This document shows, in pieces, positions 8,483-19,128 of a DNA stretch of 64,000 nt. The stretch is from Aliidiomarina iranensis (lineage in GTDB: Bacteria; Pseudomonadota; Gammaproteobacteria; Enterobacterales; Alteromonadaceae). Numbering within the stretch: position 1 is the first letter of the stretch; each line of letters opens with the position of its first letter. Both the position numbers and the translations under genes were made by a program. Below the pieces are notes generated by a model. That model worked only from the letters and a program-made list of their open reading frames with translations. It was not told where the DNA came from and made no database searches. The DNA is taken from NCBI RefSeq assembly GCF_003987135.1, contig NZ_PIPJ01000001.1, positions 636,191 to 700,190 of the forward strand, written 5' to 3'.

Positions 8483-9598
8483 ATGATCCATCATTCTCCG
8501 ATAGTTCGTCGAAAAAGCCGCCGTATATATGTAGGTAACGTGCCGATAGGCGATGGTGCCCCGATCGCCGTGCAATCAATGACCAACACACTCACTGATG
8601 ATGTTGCGGCTACGGTAGCGCAGATTGAACGGATTGTTGCTGCGGGCGCAGATATTGTTCGAGTTTCGGTTCCTACTATGGATGCCGCTGAGGCGTTTAA
8701 AAAAATTCGCCAACAAGTGACTACACCACTGGTAGCCGATATTCACTTCGATTACCGAATTGCTTTGAAAGTCGCTGAGTATGGCGTGGATTGCTTGCGC
8801 ATAAATCCAGGCAACATTGGCCATGAAGATCGCATTCGGGCCGTAGTGGACGCGGCAAAAGATAAAAACATTCCTATTCGTATTGGTGTAAATGCGGGTT
8901 CGTTAGAGAAAGATATTCAAGAGAAATATGGTGAGCCCACAGGTGCTGCATTAGTGGAATCGGCGATGCGGCATGTGGACATTCTCGATCGTTTCGATTT
9001 TCAAGATTTTAAAGTAAGCGTGAAAGCTTCCGATGTATTTTTGGCGGTTGATGCGTACCGCTTGTTAGCTCAGCAAATCGAACAACCCCTACACTTGGGC
9101 ATTACCGAAGCGGGCGGCATGCGTGCAGGCGCGGTTAAATCAGCGATCGGCCTCGGCATGTTATTAAATGATGGGATTGGCGATACGCTGCGAGTTTCCC
9201 TAGCCGCAGATCCTGTAGAAGAAGTAAAAGTTGGCTTTGATATTCTAAAATCACTACGCATTCGCAGCCGCGGTATCAATTTTATTGCCTGCCCGAGTTG
9301 TTCGCGGCAAGAATTCGATGTGATTTCTACCGTAAATGCATTAGAGCAGCGGCTTGAAGACATCACTACCGCACTTGATGTATCAATTATTGGCTGTGTA
9401 GTAAATGGCCCAGGTGAAGCGCTAGTAGCTGAAATTGGTTTGGCCGGTGCGAAAAACAAGAGTGGCTTCTATGTGGATGGTAAACGGCAAAAGCTGCGTA
9501 TTGATAACCACTCTATTGTGGATGATCTTGAGGCCCAAATTCGTGATTATGTGGCCCGCAAAGAGAAAGAAGAGCCAATCCAAGTAGTGAATGTGTAA
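8483..9598 (+). CDS. ispG: 4-hydroxy-3-methylbut-2-en-1-yl diphosphate synthase IspG
   Basis: A 371-residue [4Fe-4S] enzyme of the MEP isoprenoid pathway that reductively opens MEcPP to HMBPP. The TIM-barrel domain is N-terminal ([29 protein letters not shown]). The cluster ligands are in IACPSCSRQ and the C-terminal [12 protein letters not shown], with the nearby conserved glutamate. The length matches E. coli. As a Fe-S enzyme it depends on cluster assembly, relevant given the reduced isc locus at 2.6-4.4 kb. Confidence 0.97.
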   Translation: MIHHSPIVRRKSRRIYVGNVPIGDGAPIAVQSMTNTLTDDVAATVAQIERIVAAGADIVRVSVPTMDAAEAFKKIRQQVTTPLVADIHFDYRIALKVAEYGVDCLRINPGNIGHEDRIRAVVDAAKDKNIPIRIGVNAGSLEKDIQEKYGEPTGAALVESAMRHVDILDRFDFQDFKVSVKASDVFLAVDAYRLLAQQIEQPLHLGITEAGGMRAGAVKSAIGLGMLLNDGIGDTLRVSLAADPVEEVKVGFDILKSLRIRSRGINFIACPSCSRQEFDVISTVNALEQRLEDITTALDVSIIGCVVNGPGEALVAEIGLAGAKNKSGFYVDGKRQKLRIDNHSIVDDLEAQIRDYVARKEKEEPIQVVNV

Positions 9599-9764
9599 AC
9601 AGAGTAGTTTACCAGAAGGTTTAACCTAGCAGCTGAGTGCTTGTTCTAAACTTAGGATTTAGAGGCAAGAACAAGTGGCTCAGATAGAGAGTTGTTAGCC
9701 CCAATTGCAGGCGATTACGAACCTAGGTGCCGCAAGTGTTCTTTCGCCAAGCTCAGTAAACACG

Positions 9765-9770
9765 TATAAT
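9765..9770 (+). promoter_or_regulatory. -10 box of putative hisS promoter
   Basis: A perfect TATAAT with a weak TTTCGC (9742-9747) 17 bp upstream. The transcript would begin near 9777 and include the hairpin at 9794-9821. Confidence 0.45.
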
Positions 9771-9793
9771 GCGCGCATAATTTTGCAGAAGGT

Positions 9794-9821
9794 GGCGGCT
9801 GTCATTGGCAACCGCCTTTTT
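9794..9821 (+). terminator. Hairpin with T-run in the hisS leader
   Basis: GGCGGCTG and CAACCGCC form an 8-bp stem with one mismatch, followed by TTTTT. It lies between the putative promoter and the hisS start and so could attenuate hisS. Alternatively it ends read-through from ispG. No histidine-rich leader peptide is visible. Confidence 0.5.
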
Positions 9822-9841
9822 AATATAGGAAAATAACAACT

Positions 9842-11119
9842 GTGGCAAAGCAGATCCAAGCCATTCGTGGAATGAATGATATCCTTCCGGAACAGAGCGG
9901 GCGCTGGCAACAGCTAGAACACGTGATCCGTTCGTTGCTTGCGGGCTATGGTTACAGCGAAATTCGGATGCCTATCGTTGAGCAAACGGATTTATTCAAG
10001 CGCTCCATTGGTGAAGTAACGGATATCGTTGAAAAAGAAATGTACACCTTCGCCGACCGCAACGGTGATAGTTTAACGCTGCGGCCCGAGGGCACAGCAA
10101 GCTGTGTGCGCGCTGGCAACGAGCATGGCTTGTTATACAATCAAACTCGCCGCATGTGGTACATGGGGCCTATGTTTCGCCATGAACGCCCCCAGAAAGG
10201 GCGCTATCGGCAATTTCATCAGGTAGGTGTTGAGGCATTTGGTTTAAATGGGCCAGATATCGACGCTGAGTTGATTTTAATGACGGCCAGATTGTGGAAG
10301 CAATTGGGTATCGCCGAGCATTTACAGCTGGAGCTCAACTCCCTAGCATCGAACGAGGCGCGGGCGAGTTATCGGCAAGCGCTCACCGATTACTTGCGCG
10401 AGCACAGTGCCGTTTTGGATGAAGATAGCTTGCGCCGGTTGGAAACCAACCCGTTGCGTGTTTTAGATTCAAAAAATCAAGCCATGGCTGATATGTTAGC
10501 GGCCGCGCCAAAACTAAGTGAATACTGGGATGATGAATCACGAACTCACTTCCAAGGTTTATGTGAGCGCCTTGATGCTGCCGGCATTCAATACATTCAC
10601 AATGAGCGCTTGGTGCGTGGTTTAGATTATTACAACCGAACCGTATTTGAATGGGTTACGGATAGCTTAGGTGCACAAGGCACTGTGTGTGCGGGTGGCC
10701 GCTATGATGGTTTAGTGCAACAGCTGGGCGGCAAAGCAACACCAGCCGTGGGTTTTGCCATGGGGCTTGAGCGCTTAGTATTGATGCTGGAAAATGCCGA
10801 AGCCTTCAAAGTACCACGAGAAGTGGATGTATATATCGCTGCAGTTGGTGATGTTGCGGAACTTCCAGCCATGGCGCTTGCCGAAGAAATTCGTGATGTA
10901 CTGCCTAACTTGCGAGTTATGCTGCATTGTGGTGGTGGCAAATTTGCCAAACAATTGAAACGTGCTGATCAAAGCGGTGCTGAATTAGCTTTGATACTGG
11001 GTGCGGATGAAGTTGCGGAACAACGGGTTACTGTAAAATATTTGCGGCAAGATAAACCGCAAGAAACACTAGCATTTGCTGAACTTGTCGAGGTACTGGG
11101 TACCTTGGTAGTAGAATAA
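9842..11119 (+). CDS. hisS: Histidyl-tRNA synthetase
   Basis: A 425-residue class II aminoacyl-tRNA synthetase. Motif 2 is in the [13 protein letters not shown] region, and the histidine-binding signatures are [12 protein letters not shown] and [16 protein letters not shown]. The C-terminal anticodon-binding domain begins near residue 330. The start is GTG at 9842, giving [16 protein letters not shown], which aligns with the E. coli N-terminus; TAGGAAAA lies upstream. It is followed 12 bp later by yfgM and then bamB in a likely operon. Confidence 0.97.
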   Translation: MAKQIQAIRGMNDILPEQSGRWQQLEHVIRSLLAGYGYSEIRMPIVEQTDLFKRSIGEVTDIVEKEMYTFADRNGDSLTLRPEGTASCVRAGNEHGLLYNQTRRMWYMGPMFRHERPQKGRYRQFHQVGVEAFGLNGPDIDAELILMTARLWKQLGIAEHLQLELNSLASNEARASYRQALTDYLREHSAVLDEDSLRRLETNPLRVLDSKNQAMADMLAAAPKLSEYWDDESRTHFQGLCERLDAAGIQYIHNERLVRGLDYYNRTVFEWVTDSLGAQGTVCAGGRYDGLVQQLGGKATPAVGFAMGLERLVLMLENAEAFKVPREVDVYIAAVGDVAELPAMALAEEIRDVLPNLRVMLHCGGGKFAKQLKRADQSGAELALILGADEVAEQRVTVKYLRQDKPQETLAFAELVEVLGTLVVE

Positions 11120-11131
11120 GAGGAATAATCA

Positions 11132-11752
11132 GTGGAACACGAAGATCAACAAGTTGAACAAATAAAAGGCTTTATTAAAGATTACGGCCCTTGGGTTGTA
11201 GCAGGTTTAGTGATTGGTTTAGGCTCTTTATTTGGTTGGCGCTACTACCAAGATAACCAATTAGCGGCTGCGCAAGAGCGCACCGAGAGTTACCAAGCAA
11301 TGGCCGAGAGCCTGCAGTTTTCTGAGGGTGCCGAAGCGATTGCACAAGCCGAATCTGTTGCCGCTGAATTAGCCGGTTCCGAGCAAGGTGCGTTAGCATT
11401 TATGCAGTTGGCACAGGTGGCCGCAAACGATGGCGATTTAGAAAGTGCTGAAGCATTTTTGCAGGACGCCTTGGCGTCTACCAACGTGAGTGAGCTGCAA
11501 GGGTTGATTCGTGTGCGTTTAGCTCGGGTAGCTATGGCTACCGAAAACTTTGCAGAAGCAGAAAGCCAATTGAATGCGGTAACTAATCCGGCGTTCTCGG
11601 GGCTAGTAAGTGAGCTTCGTGGTGATTTGCAATTTGCTCAAGGTAATTTTACCGCAGCACTTGATGCCTATGAAGTTGCGGTAGCAAACCAAGGCGATAG
11701 CGCTTCACCGTATCTGCAAATGAAAATAGATAACTTGGCAGGAAAAGAATGA
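11132..11752 (+). CDS. yfgM: Inner-membrane TPR protein YfgM
   Basis: A 206-residue protein with a short cytoplasmic N-terminus, one transmembrane helix (about residues 20-37, PWVVAGLVIGLGSLFGW) and a periplasmic region of TPR-like helices rich in alanine. In E. coli YfgM is an ancillary partner of the SecYEG translocon and PpiD. It starts at GTG 11132 with AAGAGGA upstream, and its stop overlaps the bamB start (ATGA), so the two are translationally coupled. Confidence 0.9.
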   Translation: MEHEDQQVEQIKGFIKDYGPWVVAGLVIGLGSLFGWRYYQDNQLAAAQERTESYQAMAESLQFSEGAEAIAQAESVAAELAGSEQGALAFMQLAQVAANDGDLESAEAFLQDALASTNVSELQGLIRVRLARVAMATENFAEAESQLNAVTNPAFSGLVSELRGDLQFAQGNFTAALDAYEVAVANQGDSASPYLQMKIDNLAGKE

Positions 11753-12936
11753 TGGTATTGAAACGTTGGTTAGGGGCGTTCGCGGCGGTTGCCTTTTTGG
11801 CTGCATGCTCCTCAACCGAAGGGCCAACCTATGCAGACCTCACGGAAATAACACCTGAGGTGAGCGGATCGATTGTTTGGCAAAGCAAAGTAGGAAGTGG
11901 TAGCGAGGGGCATTACTCTCGCTTGGTGCCAGCCATTCAAGACGATGTTATCTATGCCGCAGATCGTCATGGCTTGGTTGTGGCAATGAACCTAGAAAAT
12001 GGTAATCAGCTCTGGAGCCAACGTTTAGGTGGGCGCCCAGGCTTTTTAAATCGCTACTTGCGCGGTGAAAGTGCGCGCATTAGTGGCATTACTGCCGCAG
12101 GTTCCATGCTTTTTATCGGTTCGGAAAACGGCGTAATCACGGCACTGAACTCAGATAATGGCGAGCTCATTTGGGAACAAAAAGTGCCTGGCGAAGTGTT
12201 ATCAGCGCCTACGGTTGGTGAAGGCCGCGTGGTTGCCCAACTGAGCAGTGGTTATGTTGTGGCACTGGCCGCTCGCACGGGTGAAATGCAGTGGAGTCAC
12301 GAAGAAGAAGTATCCTTGCTATCGTTACGAGGCGTATCGCAGCCAGCGATCGAAAGTGGCGGTGTGATATTCGGAACAGCAACCGGTAAAGCCGTGGTAT
12401 TGCTTGGCGAAACGGGCCAGCTCGCTTGGGAAGAGCGCTTAGCAACACCCTCTGGCGCAACTGAATTGGAACGCTTGGTTGATGTTGACGGATCCCCCTT
12501 AATCATTGGCGGCACCTTTTTTATGAGCGCCTTTAATGGTGAGCTTGTTGGATTGGAACTGCGTAGCGGTGAACCGATTTGGAAACAAGATCATGGCGCT
12601 TGGCGATCGCCCGTGCAGGCTGGCACACGCATAGTCTTAGTGAATCAAGATAGCCATTTGTTGGGCATCGATCGCCGAAACGGAATTGAGCTTTGGCGCA
12701 ATAGTGATTTGTTCAATCGCAGCTTAACGGAACCGGCAGTGCTGGGTACCTATTTAGTAGCTGGCGATCGGTTTGGATATTTACATTGGTTCAACCGCAA
12801 TGATGGCCGGTTAGTAGGCCGCCTTGAGTTAGAGGAAGATGTAGCGATTCAAGGGGCAATTCAGGTAGCCGGTGAAAACCTAGTGGTGCAAGATGCGAGT
12901 GGAAGCATTTACGTAATTAGCCAGCAAGCACGTTAA
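11749..12936 (+). CDS. bamB: Outer-membrane assembly lipoprotein BamB
   Basis: A 395-residue lipoprotein of the BAM complex that helps insert beta-barrel proteins. The signal peptide ends in a lipobox, FLAAC (Cys about residue 20). The mature part is an eight-bladed propeller with repeated blade motifs such as VVAMNLENGNQLWSQRL and ITALNSDNGELIWEQKV. The start overlaps the end of yfgM; ATG 11749 and ATG 11752 are both possible. Gene order hisS-yfgM-bamB-der is as in E. coli. Confidence 0.95.
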   Translation: MMVLKRWLGAFAAVAFLAACSSTEGPTYADLTEITPEVSGSIVWQSKVGSGSEGHYSRLVPAIQDDVIYAADRHGLVVAMNLENGNQLWSQRLGGRPGFLNRYLRGESARISGITAAGSMLFIGSENGVITALNSDNGELIWEQKVPGEVLSAPTVGEGRVVAQLSSGYVVALAARTGEMQWSHEEEVSLLSLRGVSQPAIESGGVIFGTATGKAVVLLGETGQLAWEERLATPSGATELERLVDVDGSPLIIGGTFFMSAFNGELVGLELRSGEPIWKQDHGAWRSPVQAGTRIVLVNQDSHLLGIDRRNGIELWRNSDLFNRSLTEPAVLGTYLVAGDRFGYLHWFNRNDGRLVGRLELEEDVAIQGAIQVAGENLVVQDASGSIYVISQQAR

Positions 12937-13018
12937 TTTGCGAACATAGGGCTGGGAGTAGATACCTTAGCTTTTAGCATAAATTAATTTGCAAAGAATC
13001 GATGGCAATTGCCAATGA

Positions 13019-13054
13019 ACGCCTGAGGTGTTGATTCACCCTCAGGCGTATTTT
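13019..13054 (+). terminator. Hairpin between bamB and der
   Basis: ACGCCTGAGG (13019-13028) pairs perfectly with CCTCAGGCGT (13040-13049), followed by ATTTTAG. It ends only 22 bp before the der start. It may terminate the hisS-yfgM-bamB transcript or act as a leader hairpin of der. Confidence 0.6.
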
Positions 13055-13075
13055 AGTTTAATGAGGACATAAAAA

Positions 13076-14527
13076 ATGTTACCAGTGGTTGCATTAGTTG
13101 GCCGCCCTAACGTGGGTAAATCAACACTATTTAACCGGCTTACGCAAAGCCGTGATGCCCTGGTTGCAGATTTCCCCGGGTTAACTCGCGATCGCCAGTA
13201 CGGCCAGGGGCATTACGAAGATTATAAATTCGTAGTGGTGGATACCGGCGGTATTCACGGTAAAGAAGAGGGCCTGGATTTAATGATGGCTCGGCAATCG
13301 TTGCAAGCAGTTGATGAAGCCGATGTTGTTCTATTTTTGGTTGATGCCCGGGAAGGTATTACGGCTGCGGATGAGTTTATTGCTGATTATCTTCGTAAGC
13401 AAAATAAAAAAATTCATTTAGTAGTGAACAAAGTTGATGGTATTGATGGTAATGCAGCTTCCGCTGATTTCTTTAGCCTTGGTTTAGGTGAACTCTGGCA
13501 AATTGCGGCGGCCCATGGCCGCGGTGTTACGCAATTATTGCAAGCAACGTTAGATCCGCTTGCGAATGAGTTTCCGGATATGCTTGCCAAAGAGGAAGCA
13601 AGCGAGGCAACTGAGCTCACTGAGGCAGATGCCGAAGCTGAAATTGCACGTTTACAGGCGCAGCCCATTAAACTAGCGATCATTGGCCGGCCAAATGTAG
13701 GCAAATCAACCCTAACTAACCGAATTTTGGGCGAAGAGCGGGTGGTTGTTTACGATATGCCCGGTACTACACGAGATAGCGTATATATTCCCATGGAGCG
13801 CGAAGGCCGGGAATATGTATTGATTGACACGGCAGGTGTGCGCCGCCGCGGCCGCATCGATATGGCGGTAGAAAAGTATTCCGTGGTGAAAACGCTGCAA
13901 GCTATTGAGAGTGCGAACGTGGTTATTCTTGTGGTTGATGCCCGAGAAACCATTAGTGATCAGGATTTAAACCTGCTCGGCTTCGTGTTAAATGCCGGCC
14001 GTTCGGTGGTAATCGCCGTAAATAAATGGGATGGTTTAGATACTGATGCGCGTGAGTGGATTAAAACTGAGCTCGATCGCCGTCTAGGTTTTGTGGATTT
14101 CGCTCGCCTGCATTTTATTTCGGCATTGCATGGTACCAACGTAGGCCATTTGTTTGAATCGGTACAAGAAGCCTATGCAAGTGCTACGCAACGCGTTAGT
14201 ACAGCGCAGCTCACACGAATTATGGAATCAGCGCAAGAAGAGCATCAGCCGCCTTTAGTACGCGGCCGCCGAGTAAAATTAAAGTTCGCTCACGCCGGTG
14301 GTTATAACCCACCTTTGATCGTGGTACATGGTAACCAAGTAACGGATTTGCCCAATAGTTATAAACGTTACTTAATTAACTATTTCCGCCGTTCGTTAAA
14401 ACTCATGGGAACGCCAATTAAAGTAGAGTTCCGCGAAGGGAAAAACCCATTTGCGGGTAAAAAGAATAATCTTACTTTATCGCAGCAACGTAAGCGCAAA
14501 CGTATGATGCGGTTTGTTAAGAAATAA
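13076..14527 (+). CDS. der: Ribosome-associated GTPase Der (EngA)
   Basis: A 483-residue protein with two consecutive GTPase domains and a C-terminal KH-like domain, needed for 50S subunit maturation. Domain 1 shows [27 protein letters not shown] and NKVD. Domain 2 (from about residue 200) shows [27 protein letters not shown] and NKWD. The basic tail [19 protein letters not shown] is typical. The length is close to E. coli's 490. A hairpin lies just upstream of its start. Confidence 0.97.
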   Translation: MLPVVALVGRPNVGKSTLFNRLTQSRDALVADFPGLTRDRQYGQGHYEDYKFVVVDTGGIHGKEEGLDLMMARQSLQAVDEADVVLFLVDAREGITAADEFIADYLRKQNKKIHLVVNKVDGIDGNAASADFFSLGLGELWQIAAAHGRGVTQLLQATLDPLANEFPDMLAKEEASEATELTEADAEAEIARLQAQPIKLAIIGRPNVGKSTLTNRILGEERVVVYDMPGTTRDSVYIPMEREGREYVLIDTAGVRRRGRIDMAVEKYSVVKTLQAIESANVVILVVDARETISDQDLNLLGFVLNAGRSVVIAVNKWDGLDTDAREWIKTELDRRLGFVDFARLHFISALHGTNVGHLFESVQEAYASATQRVSTAQLTRIMESAQEEHQPPLVRGRRVKLKFAHAGGYNPPLIVVHGNQVTDLPNSYKRYLINYFRRSLKLMGTPIKVEFREGKNPFAGKKNNLTLSQQRKRKRMMRFVKK

Positions 14528-14667
14528 GCTTACGAAGCTGAGCAAGATTAGCATGTTTCGCAGTTGAACAAGGCGGCGCCGTATCAAAGCATAATCGTGG
14601 TTTGGCGAAGTAAAATATTTAGTGAGATGCATAGATAGATGCATAGTTAGATAAACACTAAGGTAAA

Positions 14668-14700
14668 TAAAAAGGGCACTGCATTGGCAGTGCCCTTTTT
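14668..14700. terminator. Bidirectional terminator between der and hslO
   Basis: AAAAAGGGCACTGC and GCAGTGCCCTTTTT form a long perfect stem with a 4-base loop between two convergent genes. The A-run on one side and the T-run on the other allow use on both strands. Confidence 0.92.
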
Positions 14701-14721
14701 GTTGTGGGGTATTCAGCTAGG

Positions 14722-15594
14722 TTATTGAGTTTGCTCAGGTGCCGAATGTGCGTTCAATGCATCAATATCAAAACGGGTGTACACATATTCTGTGAGGCAA
14801 TAATCGCAGGTTAGGCGTAATTCGCCGTCCTCATCAAGGATATTGTGTAATTCAGCCAACGAAACATTCCGCAAAGCCGAGGCGGTGCGTTCTCTCGAGC
14901 AGCCGCATGAAAACGTAACCGGATCTTCAGGATACAACTCGATAGTTTCCTCGTGATACAGCCGGTGTAAAACCTCTTCCGTAGCGAGTGTGAAAAGCTC
15001 TTCCGCGGTTATGGTGCTAGCGAGTGTGCTTACATGCTCAAAGCTCGAATCTGTGTTTACGCCGGCAGGTAATACTTGCAAAAACAGCCCAGCCGCTTGG
15101 CCTTTATCTGCATCAGCAAATAACCAAATTCGCGTGGGTAGTTGCTCTGATTGCAAAAAATAACTCTCAATTGCTTCTGCTAAAGAATCACCTTCAATGG
15201 CCACCATACCTTGATACTTTTCACCATTGTTGGGCGTAAGCGTGATCACTAAATAAGCACCTTCGCCCACTAAGCTGCGAAAATCTTGCTGCTCCGGTTC
15301 ACGGGTTAAACGAGCTACGCCTCGCAAAGCTTGGCCATGGCTGCCATTTACGGTAGCAAAATTTAACGGCCCATCATTCCCCTGAATTTGCACGTTAATA
15401 TGCCCCTCAAACTTAAGGGTGGCTGTTAGCAGGCTAGTTACCGCCATTAATTCACCCAATAGTTGCTGCACTATTTTCGGATAATCATGGCCGGCCAACA
15501 AACTTTTGTAGCTCTCATGTAAACGCACAATCTCACCACGTACATCGTGATTAGTGAAAGCAAAACGAGCAATGGAATCTTGAGTTAGGCTCAT
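14722..15594 (-). CDS. hslO: Redox-regulated chaperone Hsp33
   Basis: A 290-residue holdase activated by oxidative unfolding. The C-terminal zinc switch is intact: CGC in VTFSCGCSRE and CxxC in LTCDYCLTEY. The N-terminus reads DSIARFAFTNHDVRGEIVRL. It lies 21 bp after hslR on the same strand, so hslR-hslO is a heat-shock operon as in E. coli. A bidirectional terminator follows it. Confidence 0.96.
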   Translation of the reverse strand: MSLTQDSIARFAFTNHDVRGEIVRLHESYKSLLAGHDYPKIVQQLLGELMAVTSLLTATLKFEGHINVQIQGNDGPLNFATVNGSHGQALRGVARLTREPEQQDFRSLVGEGAYLVITLTPNNGEKYQGMVAIEGDSLAEAIESYFLQSEQLPTRIWLFADADKGQAAGLFLQVLPAGVNTDSSFEHVSTLASTITAEELFTLATEEVLHRLYHEETIELYPEDPVTFSCGCSRERTASALRNVSLAELHNILDEDGELRLTCDYCLTEYVYTRFDIDALNAHSAPEQTQ

Positions 15595-15615
15595 ACGAGC
15601 TCCTGTTTCTTCAGG

Positions 15616-16002
15616 CTATTGATTTTTGAATTTGATGAGTTCACGCCGCTCTTTTTTATCGGGGCGGTGATCAGGATGCGGATTATACATCTGATTGAGC
15701 TTACGCGCCTCCGCATTTGCCTCTCGTTTGCGGATGCTTTCAGCTGTTTCTTCGTATAATTTTTGCGCTTCTGTGGCATTGCGCCGTTGTTCGCTGATAG
15801 CACGAACAATCACTTCAACTTTATCGTGGCCACGTGGCACCACTAATTCAGCCCCTAACTCTACCGGTTTTGCGGGTTTACTCCGTTGGCCATTGTAAGT
15901 TACCTTGCCTGCTTGAACTGCAGTTCGAGCAAGCCCTCGGGTTTTAAAAAAGCGAGCCGCCCAGAGCCATTTATCGAGGCGAACAGCTACAGAGTCAGAC
16001 AT
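15616..16002 (-). CDS. hslR: Ribosome-associated heat shock protein Hsp15
   Basis: A 128-residue S4-domain RNA-binding protein that in E. coli rescues 50S subunits carrying a stalled peptidyl-tRNA. The S4 motif VRLDKWLWAARFFKTRGLARTAVQAGKV is at residues 6-34, and the C-terminus is basic and charged (RKREANAEARKLNQMY, KKERREL). ATG 16002 with AAGG upstream is preferred over a TTG two codons earlier. It is divergent from gspC. Confidence 0.93.
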   Translation of the reverse strand: MSDSVAVRLDKWLWAARFFKTRGLARTAVQAGKVTYNGQRSKPAKPVELGAELVVPRGHDKVEVIVRAISEQRRNATEAQKLYEETAESIRKREANAEARKLNQMYNPHPDHRPDKKERRELIKFKNQ

Positions 16003-16157
16003 ATTCAAGCCTTAGATTAAGGGTTTCAAAGCAATAGCTGTAGCCTATCACTTTTTGAAACATTTTTTTACAGAAACCGGCATTGTTGTTCCGGCTCGAG
16101 CAAGCTAGAATGAGTGCTCTTATAACAAAAATTTAATAGCCGATTAGGCAGTGAAAC

Positions 16158-17024
16158 ATGAGAAGTACTTTCCCTAAGGGGCTCTCATTTAACGTGAGCT
16201 CGGGTTTAATCAAGAATTTACTAACGTTGCTAGGTATCGTGCTGCTGCTTGTCGCGGCATGGTACGCTGCGGCTATCACTTGGCGGGTGTTAACGCCGGT
16301 TGATAGTGGGGCAAGCGTATTCAAACCGCAGGTAACCGCTAATCAATCAAATCGCAGCCGTGTTCGGCCGGAACAAATTGGCCAGCTGCATTTATTTGGT
16401 GAACGTGGCGCGGTGAACACGGTTGCGCAAAATCGTAGTGATGTGCCTCGAACCACCTTAAACATTCGCTTAGTTGGCGCAACTACTGCGCCAGATCCCG
16501 CTCGCTCTGCCGCCATTATTGAGCAAGGTGGGAATCAAAATACCTACGTAATCGATGAAACAATCGCATCAAGCCGCGCGGTTGTACGTGAAATTTATGT
16601 GGATCGTATTATTCTGGAAAATAATGGCCGCTTAGAAACCTTGTTGTTAGAAGGTGTTGATGGCGCCGATACCGGTATTTCTTTAGTTACTTCAGCGCCT
16701 TCTCGGCCAGTGGAAGAAACAGCACCAGAGCGTATCGAAGACGTATCGTATCAAAATATTGGTGAGCTAATTAACATAAGCCCGGCGCAAGAGGGTGGGG
16801 AATTAATTGGCTATCGCTTGGCACCGAAAACGAACCCGGAAATATTTAATCAGGCAGGATTCCGCAGTGGTGATATTGCGGTGAGCTTAAATGGCTATGA
16901 TTTAACCAATGCGGCAGAAGCGTTGGTGATCATGAACGAAATACAAACGCTAACCAGCGCTACTGTTGTGGTTTTACGAGATGGTGATCTTGTTGAGCTG
17001 GAATTTAGCATTCCGAATGAATAG
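16158..17024 (+). CDS. gspC: Type II secretion protein GspC
   Basis: A 288-residue inner-membrane component that couples the assembly platform to the GspD secretin. One N-terminal transmembrane helix (about 20-42) is followed by the periplasmic homology region (LHLFGERGAV, LNIRLVGATTAP, about 75-150). A C-terminal PDZ-like domain follows (about 195-285, GYRLAPKTNPEIFNQAGFRSGDIAVSLNG). It is the first gene of a 12-gene operon running to gspN. A TATAAC box at 16121-16126 may belong to its promoter. Confidence 0.95.
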   Translation: MRSTFPKGLSFNVSSGLIKNLLTLLGIVLLLVAAWYAAAITWRVLTPVDSGASVFKPQVTANQSNRSRVRPEQIGQLHLFGERGAVNTVAQNRSDVPRTTLNIRLVGATTAPDPARSAAIIEQGGNQNTYVIDETIASSRAVVREIYVDRIILENNGRLETLLLEGVDGADTGISLVTSAPSRPVEETAPERIEDVSYQNIGELINISPAQEGGELIGYRLAPKTNPEIFNQAGFRSGDIAVSLNGYDLTNAAEALVIMNEIQTLTSATVVVLRDGDLVELEFSIPNE

Positions 17025-17034
17025 GTAATTATAC

Positions 17035-19128
17035 ATGCGCATTTTATCACGATTTTTTGGTTTAACCTTAGCGGCAACCATTGCCATGGTGCCGGCTAGT
17101 GCGATTTCACAAGAAGAGTATTCGGCCAGCTTTAAGAACACCGATATCAATGAATTTATTCAAGCGGTAAGCCGGAATTTAGAAGAAACCATCATTATTG
17201 ATCCCGAGGTGCGTGGGCGCATCAATGTGCGTAGTTACTATTCAATGGACCGCGAGCAATATTACAGCTTCTTTTTGAACGTTCTAGAAGTCTATGGTTA
17301 TGCGGTCATTCGCATGGATAACAATGTGTTAAAAGTTATTCGTGATCGGGATGCGAAAACTGAAGCCGTTCCTATTGTTGAGGGCGATGCCTATTCGGGA
17401 GATGAGTGGGTGGTTCGGGTGATTCCATTGCAAAACGTTACAGTCCGGGAGTTAGGCCCGCTTTTGCGCCAGTTTAATGATCAAACCGGCGGTGGCATTG
17501 TGGCTACCTATGATCCATCCAACGTAATTATGCTTTCTGGGCGTGCTGCAGTTTTGAACCAGCTTGCCGAAATTGTACAACGTGTCGACCGTGCAGGTAA
17601 TGCAGAAGTAGAGGTTGTGCAACTGCAGCATGCTTCTGCTGCCGAAATGGTTCGGATAGCACAAAGTGTTTTTCAACAGCAGGGTACTTCAATTCCAGAA
17701 ATGAGAATTCCACGCCTTTCCGCTGATGAACGTACCAACCGAGTGCTTGTAAGCGGACAACCAGAAGCGCGAGAACGGGTAATTCGCCTAATTCGCCAGC
17801 TTGATACAGAAATGGAAACGAGCGGTAATACGCGTGTGTTCTATCTGAAGTATGCGAAAGCGGAAGAAATGGTTACGCTTCTGCGGGGAATGACAGATAC
17901 CATTATTGCTGAGGAGCGAGCTGCGGCTGCCGGCTCGAGTTCAAATGGCGCGGCACGTTCTACTCAAGGCCGCGGCGGTAACGTAAGTATTGAAGCACAC
18001 GAAGCAACCAATGCCATTGTGGTTACTGCCCAGCCCGACGTGATTCGCTCAATCGAAGGTGTGATTGGTCAACTTGATATTCGCCGCGCGCAAGTGTTGG
18101 TTGAAGCCATCATTGTTGAGGTATTTGAAGGCGATGGCACCAATTTTGGAATTCAGTGGGCCAGTGAAGATATCGGCTTGATGCAACACAGCAACGGCCA
18201 AATGGTGCCCATTGGGCAGCTTGGTGTTGCGGTTGAAGCGGCGCGAACACAAGAAGGCGCAGAAACAACGCGGGTAGACAACGCAGGCAATGAATTTACT
18301 ACTCGTGAACCGGATCGCCGCGGTGATTTTTCCTTGTTAGCCAATTTATTAGGCAATGCCAACGGCTTGCTCTTCGGAACAGTTGAAGATGGCTGGGCTG
18401 CGGTTGTGCAGGCGGTAGCGACAACAACCAACTCCAACATTCTCTCTGCTCCGAGTATTACTACATTAGATAACCAGGAAGCCAATATCTTGGTGGGCCA
18501 AGAAGTGCCTACATTAACTGGTGCCACTGCGGGTGCAAATAACGATAACCCATTTCAAACCATTGATCGCCGTGAGGTAGGTGTGCGCTTGCGGGTAACA
18601 CCACAAATCAATGAAGGCGATGCAGTTCAGCTCATTATCGAACAAGAGGTATCGAGTATTGCCGGTTCAACAGCCGTTGATGTGACCTTCAATAAACGAG
18701 AATTGAGCACCACTGTGCTAGCTCGAGATGGAGAGACCATTGTACTCGGTGGCTTGATTGATGAAGATGTGCAAGAAAGCTTATCCAAGGTGCCATTGCT
18801 TGGTGATATTCCATTGGTGGGTCATTTATTTAAATCAACCAGTGTAACCACGCGCAAGCGTAACCTGATGATTTTCATTCGGCCGACGATTATCCGCGAT
18901 GACACCACTATGGGGCAATTGAGCCAACGCAAATATAGCTATATGCGTGCGCAACAGGTTGAACAACGCCAACGTGGAATTTCCTTACGCCGCGACGATA
19001 CGGTGCCAGTATTACCAGAGTGGGGTGATGATGCCGATTTACCACCTGAGTATCAGCGCTTTTTAGATGAATGGCGCCGTGAAATCGAGGATATGCGCCG
19101 TGAAGCGGAGGCTGGGAGCGAGCAATGA
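17035..19128 (+). CDS. gspD: Type II secretion secretin GspD
   Basis: A 697-residue outer-membrane secretin that forms the exit channel for folded exoproteins. A signal peptide (about 1-25) precedes the N0-N3 periplasmic modules ([22 protein letters not shown] from about 27). The C-terminal secretin domain contains [23 protein letters not shown] Ser/Gly/Asn-rich stretch interrupts N3 (about 300-320). The acidic C-terminal tail may be the pilotin-binding S domain. It overlaps gspE by four bases. Confidence 0.96.
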   Translation: MRILSRFFGLTLAATIAMVPASAISQEEYSASFKNTDINEFIQAVSRNLEETIIIDPEVRGRINVRSYYSMDREQYYSFFLNVLEVYGYAVIRMDNNVLKVIRDRDAKTEAVPIVEGDAYSGDEWVVRVIPLQNVTVRELGPLLRQFNDQTGGGIVATYDPSNVIMLSGRAAVLNQLAEIVQRVDRAGNAEVEVVQLQHASAAEMVRIAQSVFQQQGTSIPEMRIPRLSADERTNRVLVSGQPEARERVIRLIRQLDTEMETSGNTRVFYLKYAKAEEMVTLLRGMTDTIIAEERAAAAGSSSNGAARSTQGRGGNVSIEAHEATNAIVVTAQPDVIRSIEGVIGQLDIRRAQVLVEAIIVEVFEGDGTNFGIQWASEDIGLMQHSNGQMVPIGQLGVAVEAARTQEGAETTRVDNAGNEFTTREPDRRGDFSLLANLLGNANGLLFGTVEDGWAAVVQAVATTTNSNILSAPSITTLDNQEANILVGQEVPTLTGATAGANNDNPFQTIDRREVGVRLRVTPQINEGDAVQLIIEQEVSSIAGSTAVDVTFNKRELSTTVLARDGETIVLGGLIDEDVQESLSKVPLLGDIPLVGHLFKSTSVTTRKRNLMIFIRPTIIRDDTTMGQLSQRKYSYMRAQQVEQRQRGISLRRDDTVPVLPEWGDDADLPPEYQRFLDEWRREIEDMRREAEAGSEQ

